A stretch of DNA of 64,000 nucleotides from positions 6,069,861 to 6,133,860 of the forward strand of contig ML058453.1 in assembly GCA_003013855.2 (NCBI GenBank), given 5' to 3'. Under the pieces are notes generated by a model, which searched no databases, was not told the DNA's origin, and saw nothing but the letters and a program-made list of their open reading frames with translations. Of this stretch, positions 1-10,800 are shown one piece after another. Made by a program: the position numbers and the translations under genes. Numbering within the stretch: the stretch's first letter is position 1; each line of letters begins with the position of its first letter. Source of the DNA: Liriodendron chinense. Its lineage: Eukaryota > Streptophyta > Magnoliopsida > Magnoliales > Magnoliaceae.

Positions 1-1396
1 GGTAACTACTCAAGCATGAAATTTGCTGGGCAACTGCCCATTCATGACCCATACTTACCTGTGTGTATGTAACAGCTGGATTCAAGATCAGCACTGGGTG
101 GGAACATGCTGGCTTGTGAGTCATTTCAATGCGAGCCTCTGTCGTGGCCAGTTCCAAGCTCACAGGTAAGAGGGGGTAGTTGACGTCTGGTGAGCAACCA
201 ATCCATCATCTAAAAACCAACCCAAATTGCTGGAAGGAAGTCTTAGATGAAAGACAACGATCACATCCTTGTATCTATGGGCATCTTGCAAGCTTGGCTT
301 TGCAGGAGATGGCATTCAATGTCCATAGCCACAAGAAAACCTTGCACACATACCGTTTTAAACACATTTTTCACCCTCCACCACAAGGAAGCTCAAGGAC
401 CTTCGCATTGTAATGTTTTAAACACATTTCTCACCCTCCACCATGAGGAAGCTCAAGGATCTTCGCATTGTAATGTTTTAAACACATTTCTCACCCTCCA
501 CCATGAGGAAGCTCAAGGATCTTCGCATTGTAATGTTTTAAACACATTTCTCACCCTCCACCATGAGGAAGCTCTAGGACCTTCCATTGTAGAGACCATG
601 ATTCCTTAGCTGCAGGGCTGCTCCCTCACTCTCCCTTATCTTGGAGGGGCCAGCCCACGGCCCACAACCCTAAAATCCTTTCCATTTGTGTAAATGAACA
701 CTTAGTACTGCAGGGGATGCTCTACAACCTGACCTCATTATGGGGCACACTCCACAACGTCTCTTATTCACAGAGCCTGTTAGCAGTTCCATTATGTTTA
801 CCATTTACACCTTACACTGTCCACTGAAGATACATGCCTACTCTTTGCTTTTCTTCCCCAGATGGTCACCACAGCATATGAAGATGAAGTTTCAGTCATA
901 TTTGTAAATTGCAATGGCCAAGAAACATGGCAATGTGATTCATAGCAGGGGCATGAAACCCTTATAAATGCATCTTTAATGCTCATACTTCCCGTGATTT
1001 TACCTTGTCATGCTTGATCAAGGAGAGAGACTCGGTTTCATGTATCACATGCCTCCTTGCTTTTGGTGAACACCAGATATCATGGACCCCACAAATCAAG
1101 AGACTCGTAGGCAGCCGTGGCATAACTTCCTACCTTGAAGACAATGTACTTTCGTATTGATGTCATACACCCATGTTTTGTTTCTCAATCCTTCTACCAT
1201 CGAACTACAAACACATGCATGTATTTTCCATAATTTAAGACCCGCTTTCATTTGTATTATGCACTTGTATCAATCCCCTTCTGATGTCAAAGCAGCCACC
1301 CACGCTGCCTTTCTCAACAAACATGCAGCCAATAGTTCCTCTGCAGTCTCTGAACAAGAGAGAAGCAATCCAAGCCATCCAGCTTTGTGAACTCTA
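1..1396. other. 3' flank of the PPR gene, no gene seen
   Basis: No credible gene is visible. The open frames here are short and match no family I recognise. The only structured sequence is a four-copy 60-bp tandem repeat (listed separately). The part nearest 1397 would hold the 3' untranslated region and polyadenylation signals of the minus-strand PPR gene. Confidence 0.6.
353..592. repeat. 60-bp minisatellite, four copies
   Basis: Four head-to-tail copies of a 60-bp unit containing TTTTAAACACATTT and CACCCTCCACCA occupy 353-412, 413-472, 473-532 and 533-592. Copies 2 and 3 are virtually identical; copies 1 and 4 carry several substitutions, and copy 4 has a small deletion. Because 60 is a multiple of three, the forward frame stays open and gives a 20-residue repeated peptide, which I take to be fortuitous. 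Confidence 0.9.
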
Positions 1397-3322
1397 TCAC
1401 CAATAATCATTGCAAGAGCAAACACCGTCCTCAAAACGGTGAAAACGTGTAGCATCTCTGACAATGATTGCACGGTTAACAATCTTTGTAACTGATTTTA
1501 TAAACAGATGACAATCTCCACAGACCCTCAAGTTCTTGATCACCACTATCTCCTCCCCTGCCTTTGTGTTTAAGAGACCAAACACAATCGCCAGCTTCTC
1601 ACTGTGAACTCCCATTGCCGTTACAATATCATCTCCTTCACCACTGCCATTATTTGTATCACCATTGCCATCCTTTAATGCATTCAGCGCTTTCAATGAA
1701 GACTCTAACCCATCCAACATCCTGTAGATATCCTTGGCCTGAGGATGCAATCTATCGCCTGCTAAAAAGAGGTGAATCCTCTCCTTGTGCTCAACATAGC
1801 TACACCCAGGCTCCTTCTTAAGCCTTCTCTCTCTCATCATCCCTCGAACCCTTGCCACGCCATTCGAGTTTCCCGCTTCTGTATATATATTCGACATCAA
1901 AACATAATAACCAACATTCATTGGCTCGAGCCCAATAACACTCTCGAATGCCAACTCTGCCAGCTTGATGTTGCGATGGATCTTGCATGCACCCAAGAGG
2001 GCACCCCAGACAGCACCATCAGGCTCCACTGGCATTGACCCGATTAGCCGACATGCATTCTCAAGCTGACCTGCACGCCCAAGAAGATCAACTATGCAAG
2101 CGTAATGTTCAGGCCCTGGACGCAATCCATAATTCTTCTCCATCTCTGAAAAATATTCCAAGCCCTTCTCTGTCAGCCCTGCATGGCTGCATGCCGACAG
2201 GACACTGACAAATGCCACCGAATCAGGCCGGATTCCTGCCGCTCGCATCTCGTCAAAGAGCCGCACCGCCGTCTCTCCATAGCCATGCATCCCATAGCCA
2301 GAAATGATTGCAGTCCATGAGACGACGTTCCTGTCAGGCATACTGTCGAATAGCTTGCGAGCATGTGCCAAATCCCCACACCTTGCATACATATTTATCA
2401 GTCCATTCATCAGAAAGACATTGAAACCAAACATGCTACGGGCGATGTACTGTTCAACATCCTGGCCAACACGTCGGGCACCAAGGTTGGCACAGGAGGA
2501 AAGAATGCTGACAAGGCTTACAGGGTCAGGCTGCACTCCGCAGCTTTCCATCTGGCGATAGAGATCCAAGACGTCAGCAGCAAGGCCGTTCTGAGCATAC
2601 CCAGAGATCATGGCATTCCACGAGATCAAACCCTTCACAGGCATTCCATCAAACACCTGCCGAGCAAGATCAACCGACCCGCATTTTGCATACATCGTAA
2701 GCAGGCAATTCTCAACGGAGGCATCGACATCCGTACCGAACTTAATATTGCAGGCATGGAGGGACATCCCAGAACCCAGCAACGTCGGGAGAGCACATGA
2801 CGGTATCAACCCGAGCATTGTAACAACAGTGAAGGGAATGCCAGCACGGCGCATGCGGCGGAAGAGGGTGAGGGCTTCCAAAGGGCGGGAATTGAGGGTG
2901 AACCCAGAGATGAGGGCGTTGTAGCAGACGAGCAGGCTATTATTAGACGGGGAAATTTCATCGAACAGGTTGCGGGCCAGCTGAAGGAGGGAGCATTTCG
3001 AGTACATGGAAATGAGAGACGTCTGGACAAAAGCGTCGAAGAGGCAACCGGTCTTGATGACATGACAGTGGATCTGAGCGCCGGACAAAGGGAGGGAGAG
3101 AGCAGCGCAGGATTTGATAGCAAAGGGGAAGGTGAAACGGTCGGGGGAGTGGCCAGAGAGGAGCATCATGCGGTAGAGATGGAGGGAATCCAGGAAGTGG
3201 CCCTCTTTCGCCAGCGATCTCAAGCGAGAGTTCCATGAGCTGCTGCTGCTGGAGTTTCTTCTTTGGAGAGATGAGCGAAAATGGATTCTCGTTGTGGTGG
3301 AAACGATGGAGCGTTTGATCAT
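1397..3322 (-). CDS. MEF10: DYW-class pentatricopeptide repeat protein, probable mitochondrial RNA-editing factor (MEF10-like)
   Basis: A single uninterrupted exon of 641 codons. The N-terminus (about residues 1-30) is rich in Arg and Ser and lacks acidic residues, as in a mitochondrial presequence. It is followed by P-L-S type PPR repeats, with recurrent VCYNALISGF, SWNAMISGYAQNG and SWTAIISGYGMHG blocks, then E/E+ motifs (EPDGAVWGALLGACKIH, near 430-450). The C-terminal DYW domain has the deaminase-type zinc motif HSE (573-575) with CGDC (601-604), the second H...CSC group (about 628 and 635-637) and a terminal DYW. DYW proteins bind organellar transcripts through the PPR tract and deaminate C to U. 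The order and wording of the repeats match my memory of Arabidopsis At3g11460/MEF10, which edits nad2. The family is certain; the ortholog assignment is from memory. The start was chosen because it gives the presequence. The next gene downstream of its start lies about 1.5 kb away on the same strand. There are no breaks and all key residues are present. Confidence 0.95.
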   Translation of the reverse strand: MIKRSIVSTTTRIHFRSSLQRRNSSSSSSWNSRLRSLAKEGHFLDSLHLYRMMLLSGHSPDRFTFPFAIKSCAALSLPLSGAQIHCHVIKTGCLFDAFVQTSLISMYSKCSLLQLARNLFDEISPSNNSLLVCYNALISGFTLNSRPLEALTLFRRMRRAGIPFTVVTMLGLIPSCALPTLLGSGMSLHACNIKFGTDVDASVENCLLTMYAKCGSVDLARQVFDGMPVKGLISWNAMISGYAQNGLAADVLDLYRQMESCGVQPDPVSLVSILSSCANLGARRVGQDVEQYIARSMFGFNVFLMNGLINMYARCGDLAHARKLFDSMPDRNVVSWTAIISGYGMHGYGETAVRLFDEMRAAGIRPDSVAFVSVLSACSHAGLTEKGLEYFSEMEKNYGLRPGPEHYACIVDLLGRAGQLENACRLIGSMPVEPDGAVWGALLGACKIHRNIKLAELAFESVIGLEPMNVGYYVLMSNIYTEAGNSNGVARVRGMMRERRLKKEPGCSYVEHKERIHLFLAGDRLHPQAKDIYRMLDGLESSLKALNALKDGNGDTNNGSGEGDDIVTAMGVHSEKLAIVFGLLNTKAGEEIVVIKNLRVCGDCHLFIKSVTKIVNRAIIVRDATRFHRFEDGVCSCNDYW

Positions 3323-4104
3323 GTCATGAAGGTACGATGCAATTGTGGCCGAAAGGTTCGACTAGTGGGTTTCTGGGCTCCTAACCATCCAACCAGTAGC
3401 GGCACCAATGGTGGGACCCACATATCAATATCTGGACTACTATATGTGGATAGGCTGGCAACGGACCGGAAATCAGTACCATTCCCCACCTACACAACAG
3501 GCCTCGTATCGCCCTTTGCTTTCGGGCTGATACACTGAATATGGTTTATGGACGATATCACCCGATACTAAAACCTTTGGTCGTATCAACCTCCTATCAG
3601 CTGGCGACTGCAGCCCACGTCTGAGTCTGCCCATTCACTATTTATAAAGTATTCAGACAATAACTGTAGACAGTAAATCAATGGAAGGGTTTAATCCTGA
3701 AAATGGGGTTGGTCCATTTCCAGTTAATAAGACGTCAATGAACGTTTCCCACTGCAAGAATAGTCCGTTCCCAGGTATTCATTCTCCATTTTATGACAAG
3801 TAACAAGAATCCAATGCATGTTTAACTGCCAGGATAAATGGGTGTGAATTCATACCACCTTCAATGCCAGAATATCAAACCATGAACAAAGAAAAGTATA
3901 TAAGATCAAAGCATATTGGAATCCATTCACTCAAATGGATTAGACCTGACCGATCAATCATCCCATTCTTACTACGTTTTTGTTTTTCTTCTCTTTTCCG
4001 AAGAAAATGGATCCTCCCAGGTCAAACCCCCATATCGACCTCTAAACCCACATGCATAGACCGTCAACGATCATTCACCATCAACTCCCCAGCTGGACCA
4101 CTCT

Positions 4105-4297
4105 ATCTCTCTTCTTCTTCTTCTTCTTCTTTTGGTTCGTACGCACCCCACTGTTAGTACACTGTACACTCACCACCCTGTTAGTCACACCACAATGTTA
4201 GCCACCCCCACTTGGGAGTAGATACTGAGACCTCAATGTTGAAACGAGATTATCTTCACTCAGTCTACCACTTGAGCTATGGATGGGGGTGTCCCAG
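4105..4297 (-). mobile_element. tRNA-derived SINE, copy 1
   Basis: Read on the minus strand, this begins near CCATAGCTCAAGTGG, which fits a pol III A box (TRGCNNAGTGG type). About 35 nt later it has a degraded B-box-like segment (GAGGTCTCAGTATC), then GGGGGTGGCTAACATTGTG, and ends in an A/G-rich tail (on the plus strand a CTT run at 4109-4130). A second copy at 29677-29858 matches along its length. The insertion lies in the spacer just downstream of ORP1. Possible target duplication CCACTCT; not clean. Confidence 0.7.
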
Positions 4298-4500
4298 CCG
4301 GTCCACTCTCACTTTGTCTCCATTAACCCCAAAAGAAAAATCTGCAACTTGGGCTTTGACTTATACTGCAGCATTGCAATCTTCCTCTGCAACCAATGGG
4401 TTCCCCACCAGTCCTAATTAGGCAATTTTAATTAGAGTGGGACCCACTCCAAATGAGAATGAAAACAAAACTGGATTGAATATTGAAATATGAAAAAATA

Positions 4501-4610
4501 ATACTTTCTTTTTTTCCTCACAGGAAAATGTTCAGAAAATAATACTTTCTTTTTTCTTTTCTTTTTTTTCTTCACAGGAAAATGTTCAGAGAGAGAGAGA
4601 GAGAGAGATA
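4501..4610. repeat. Short tandem duplication plus (GA)n microsatellite
   Basis: The block AATACTTTCTTTTTT followed by TCACAGGAAAATGTTCAGA occurs twice in a row (about 4500-4538 and 4542-4590). It is followed directly by an (AG) run of about 22 nt at 4588-4609. It lies in the likely 3' untranslated region of ORP1. Confidence 0.8.
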
Positions 4611-4828
4611 CAGCCAACAACTTCTATTACATTGCCAGCGACACCTTCAGCTCCACATGTATTACACTGCCATTCAGCACCTCAACAGCTCAAAAAATGG
4701 AAAGCACTTGCATTGGCCATCAGCACCTCAAGATCCTCGAATTCGTGGAGAACCAAAAGAGAATAGACCAACAAGAGGAAGAAAAACAGAAGGCGAATGG
4801 TCACATGTCACAGCCTTTGGCTCACCTC

Positions 4829-7800
4829 TCAGCCCAACATTTGGTCAGTGGTCGATGCTTGGCCAAAGATATCAGGGCATGCCTCCCACTTGTGTTGCTC
4901 CCTGGCCTCCCAGTACCCACCAACGTACCGGTACGTCTCGCTTCCTTTCTCCTTGACAAACCACTGTGGCTTCCAACCCTGCTCTTGCATCTTCCTTGCC
5001 TGTTTCGCCATTCCCCCACATTACTAGCCATCGTCAAATGCATGTTTTTTTTACTTACCATAGCAAAATTAAATGATTTGATGGCATGTACTATCCAGCA
5101 ATCATAAGCAAGGGCATGGAATCCAGGCCCTGCCATTATGTGCCATGGCCCAGCTAGGCTTCGTCTAGTCACCAAGTGGGCCATACATGTACATGGATGC
5201 AGACCACTTGCCATTCCTTCAAACTGTCCGTTTTCCAATAGTCACATTTCGCTGGGGCTAGAAAAGGACTAGACTGGGCAGTGGTGAGCCAGGTTTGAAT
5301 GGATCTCAAGTCCCATGGCAGGACCAGGGCCTTCGATTCAGTCCTATTATCAAAGTGCCCTGTGCCTGGGCTTTTCCATCTTTGCCTAAATGCCCAATAA
5401 CACTTGGCCTGACTTATTTAACAATGGTGGGCTGGGTGTTTGGTTCGTAGGCAACAGGCTGGGCTACGACTGGACTCAGGTCCTTAGCTCATGGACTAGA
5501 CATAGACACGCTCCAGCGTGCAGTTGCAACCCCTTTCTTTTTAAATGGTAGGTCCACCTGATAACCCAACTGGCTTGATTTTCAGACCATGACACCTGTT
5601 CAGCAGGGTCAGCCTGATCGATGGCTTGGATCTCACACACATGGCACAAGTAGGATTTGTCTAAGATCCAGGAATAAGAAGAAAGAAAAAGGATGGAAAT
5701 GCAGTTGTAAGATGGCAATTCAAAGAAGAAAGAAGGAAAGTGAGAAGATAGGAATACATAAGACAGCAACTCACCTGTCGTTGCCTCTGCTCGAGTCGCA
5801 ACTTCTCCGCATTGGCCATATCATATTCCCCATTCTCCAGGCACCTCTGATCTGGCCTTAGCCTTGAATCTGTGGGGGGCAACTTCTCCTGCATACAAAA
5901 AAAAAAAAAAAAAAACTTCAGTTAAACGGCTTCTTTCCACCCAAAAAGCATCTAGACTTCAACAGGAATATGGGCTTGAGTTAGAAACGCATGTGAGTTT
6001 CATCACCACCTTCAATCCAGGTGTGAGCTCATTCAGTGTGATGGCTAAGCGTGTCAAGTTATATCTGGTGGGGAACTGAGATGGCTTGCTACGCTTCCAG
6101 AGCAAGCAGGCCTCAGACCATGGGTCCAATCCTCTGCCCTTCCCAGAGTGATCGCCTAACACATAATGCATGCTCTCGTCCCACTTTCCAAGTAGTGTGG
6201 CCACCGTTTTTCCATGCCTGTCTTGGACTACACCTTGTACCTGCAATCGAACTTCCACCGTAAGTCAACTTTGTTATAAGCAGCGAATTGCCACAGTCAT
6301 CATTATGTGGCATGAAAGGATGCCATAGAATTCATCATCAAAGTTTTGTCCTGCTATTTTGCACCATCATCGTCATCATTATAGCCTTATCCCAGCTATA
6401 TTGGTATACAGCTCAAATTGTTACTATTTTGTTTTTGTTATTGTCACTGCTGCTGCTGCTGTTGTTGTTGAGATTTTTTGCATCTTTACATATAAATAAT
6501 AATTTTTAGGTTTATCATTACCAGTGTTTTTTGTTTTTTTTTTTTTGTGGGGGGGGGGGGGGGGGGGGGGGGGGTTTGGATTTTTTAAAGATAATGCAAT
6601 TTATTTGGGGCCAACAGGCCAAAAAGGAAAAACAAAACAGAAGGAAAAGAAGAAAAACGCAAACAACCATTTAATGCACCCAATCCATGATGTACAGATT
6701 AACCCGGTCAATAACCCCAAGATAAGTACTTCTATTACAAAAGCAATGATCATTCCTCTCGCCCCAAAGACACCAGAGAACAGCGAGCATAGCGACACAC
6801 TACATGGATATGCTTTTTATCCCTGGCCCTCTCACATGCCAAAAGAGAAACAGACCCTCAATTGAGCTTGGCATCACCCAGGACACATTAAAAGCAAGTA
6901 GAATACAACAAACATCCCTCGCAAAGAGACAATGGATGAATAGATGATCCACTGACTCTGCATCTTTGAAGCAAAGAAGACAATTGTTAGGCAACACCAC
7001 AACCTTTCTGCAGAGATTGTCAATCGTAAGGACCTTATTTCTGCCTATGAGCCAGGCAAAAGCTGAGACTTTGGGAGGGGCACTAATGGATCAGACAGGC
7101 CTATATGGCTGCAAAACTTCTGATTCATGGATTGGGATGTGAGAGAATTAAAAGATCTCACCGAGAACATACCAGGCTTATCAATCAGCCAAATGAGCAA
7201 ATCAATTCACTCCTGGAGAAGGCTGGAACCCCTACAAGAGGGAAAGCAGGTGAACCACATCATCAATCTCTGAATCAGACAGATGTCGCCGGCAAGGAGG
7301 AACCCACACACCCCCATCCCTGGAGATCGAGAAACATAAGGCAATAGAAACATCGACAACAGGACAAAGCCCAACCAGAGTAGGAAAATCCAATCTAAGT
7401 GTGCACTCCCCATGCTAAACGTCATCCCAAAATCTGACTCGAACTCCATACCCAACAGCAAAACCACACAATCAAACACTTCTGTTCGCAACCCGAGCAA
7501 CAACGTTCTAGAGATGGGATGCTCAATATGGGGACAAATCCTTGGTCCACCAACCCATGCTAGAGCCATATTTGCCAACAATAATATTCCTCCACATGAC
7601 ACCCTCCACCCCAAATCTCCAAACCCATTTGCCCAGCAAGGCTAAGTTAACATCATCGAGACACTTAATTCCAACTCCTCCTTGGGCAAAAGGCCTACAC
7701 AACCTCCTTCTAGTTCAATAAATGAAATTTTCCCTTAGATGCCCCCACCTTGCCAAAGTAAATCCCTCCTAAACCTGTCAATCCTAGCAATGACAAACTT

Positions 7801-10800
7801 AGGTCACCGGAACAAAGACATGAAATAAAGAGGGAGATTGGAGAGGGCAACCTTAATTAAGGTGATTCTGCCCCAAGGAATAGGAGTCTACTTTTCCAGG
7901 GAGAGAACTTTCTCTCCATTCTCTCAATCACCTTATCTCGCGAATGTTTCGCAGGCTTCCCAACACAGAAAGGAAATCCGAGGTAAGAAGAAGGGAGAGA
8001 CCCAGCCCGATACCCAAAAATACCAGCCAACCAAGAAAAGTCCTCCATTGACAGATGAATCCTAAGAAGCTTGCTTTTAACTAGATTAACTCTTAAGGCC
8101 CAACACAACCTCAAAACAACTAACAATCTTCCTGAGATTATCTACCATGGACCCATCAGCCTCATAAAACATAAAGTATCATCAGCGAATTGGAGATGGC
8201 TAACATGCTGGAGAACATTAGCAACTTCAAAGCTCCGAAAAAGACCACAGATTGATCCCTCGCCAACATCCAACTCAATGCTTCCGAAACTACAACAAAC
8301 AGAAAAGGAGATGGGGGTTCCCCTTGCCGAAGACCCCTCGATGCTTTGGAAAAGCCAAAGGGGGAACCATTAATGAGAATGAAGAATCTCGCGGAGGAGA
8401 CAAATAATTACAAGATACTGCTAAAACATAACATTTTAATGTTTGATATATTTGTATGGATGTACAGTGAATTTGCCATCTAGAATTCTCCGTGTCCACC
8501 ACTGCATGTCTATGGATAACAGTGATGCACGAGTTACTATGGAGAAGTTAGTTCTGATTTCTACCATAGTAGTCAGAGCTCAAAATTCAAAAAATCTTTT
8601 TCCACTGACAAGCTAACAGGTATAACAGAAATCTCAAATGCGTCCAAGTTGATTGAAGCAAATACAAGTCTATTATATCCCCATATGAGCCTTGGCTCTT
8701 GAACCTAAATCGTCAAACAAGCAGCAGCTGCTAAAGCTAAGAAAATGTAATGAGTATTGCTCTGAAGTCTTCCTTAGGTACTGTAACAATCAAGGCCTAA
8801 TTGAGGCCCTATTGTGCCTAAGTTCTATGCTAAAACTGAAAAAATACAATAGAAGTTGCAATGCGGCAACCTTAGAGAATGTTATCTCAAGAACATCCCA
8901 CAAACTAGAGATGTAAGGTTTATCAGCAGTAGTTTGATGACAAAGAGAGATGTGATGACATCTAGGAGATTAAACAAATGCTTTCATGAAAAGGTTTATA
9001 TTAGGGACTGAAAAGTACATAGCTCTTGTAAGTAGCAAATCAGATGCAAGTTGAGGTGGTGTGGAAATTTGAACTCCAAGATACAGGAGTACGACAAAGA
9101 TAGGGAAATCCCAAGACATGCATGTGGGTACGACAGTCTGAGACTGAAGTTCAAAAATGGCAGGTGCATGTCAGGGCTTCATGCAACTAGGCAGTGCACA
9201 AGAGAGGAGTTACTCGATAAGCTGGCAAAGTATGAAAGCCATACACATGCACTCACCCATCATATGCATGGCACACATGTAACCAAATCCAAACTGCCCT
9301 AATCCTGGGACAAACAGTGGATCAGGCATAGCCTCGAAATCAGATTCATAGGACAATCCTAACCTCTGATTAATGGACGTTTGTTTGTTGAATTTGGACA
9401 ATCAACTATTTTATTTTGAAATGCCCACTAGATGCCCACCTGTCGGCCAGTTACGATCATACCTTTGTGATATTTGGGTTATAACCCCTCCATAGTAAGG
9501 CCAACGATTTGGATGGTTTCATGTGAGATGTGAACGCCATGTGTACAATTTCTGTGTGCATGCAATCAGCATACTCTGCCAGGTCAAGCAAAAGGTCCCT
9601 ACAGAGATACAACTTCATCTTCCACCAGACCAGGATAGTCAAGAACCTCTATCATAACCTTTCTTCTTTGTTGAAATCTTTGTCAGTTTGTCACCATCAA
9701 TTATGAGTTGTGTACAACAGTTTCTGGTGCATAATTGCACTTGGGTCTCCACACTTCCAGAACACCTCATTTAATATCTCTGGCTGGATTCTCCGGGTTT
9801 GGCATTCCAATAACTCAATGAATGTCAAGTTCGGCTATGGCCTATTTTCCTGCGACAGGAAGTATAGCTGGATCATCAGAAAGGTACCAACCCAAAGATT
9901 ACATGTTCAAAGCTGTAGAATTTGGGGGTTAATGTTAAGAACACAAACTCAAACCTTTCATAAGTTCCCTTTTTATGCATTTGAATTATGTAGAGAATGC
10001 AGAATCAACATTTTGCTAAGTTCGGTTATTATGTTTTATATTATGTTGTCGGATGATGCTTTTGTCAAACATACTGCCATATGTAGAAAATGATCCAAGG
10101 TTTGTATCTACGCAAGGGGCTTTGGTCCTTTAGTCAAATATCTCAAAGTCAGTTGACATATACCATCTTGTGCGCCTGGGAAGTCTTCCTTGTACAGAGA
10201 CCAGCTCATGGTTCATATCAAATATTTTGTCAAGACTTTCTTGCCTTTGTTTTCTTAACAGTTAACACTTCTCTCATCATGATTATAGACACATTCTTTT
10301 TTTTAATATATAAGTATTGACACAAGCTACTTTGAAACAAACAGGATTAATCAACCTACTTAAAATAAAATAATAAAGAAGTGCCTTAGAATATGCTCCA
10401 TCACAATTAAACAAGAGCAAATAAAATGTGCTCAATGCCATCTTCAACTTGCCTTAGCAACAAACAACACAGGCCTACTGAACATAGGACAATCATGTTC
10501 TTTTAACACCAAACAAACTGAATTATAAGGTAACAGAAATCAATATGCTAACACACGTACAATATTGCTCGTTTTTTGACAATTAAATTATGCTAAGGAT
10601 TACCTCTCTTTTTTTGTCAATGAACTTGCTATGGAGGAAAGGAATAAATGTACATAAAATCACCCTGTAAGGGTATAAAGAGACAAGGCAATGAATTAAT
10701 CACCTGGTGAGGATTTCGGTCTATGATTGACTGCTCCTTAAACTTTAGCTTGCAAGAATATTCACGATTTCCTTCTATTCGCATGGTACCATAATGATCA

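Larger units (their letters stand above)
3323..4828. other. Intergenic spacer between the PPR gene start and the ORP1 stop
   Basis: This interval holds the promoter and 5' leader of the PPR gene (from 3323 rightwards) and the 3' untranslated region of the ORP1 gene (below 4829). I see no gene in it. It contains one SINE (about 4105-4297), a duplicated 60-bp pyrimidine-rich segment and a GA microsatellite. Confidence 0.55.

Noticed and set aside
247..609. 120-codon forward frame with a 20-residue repeat
   Set aside because: Produced by the 60-bp minisatellite; no homology or promoter context.
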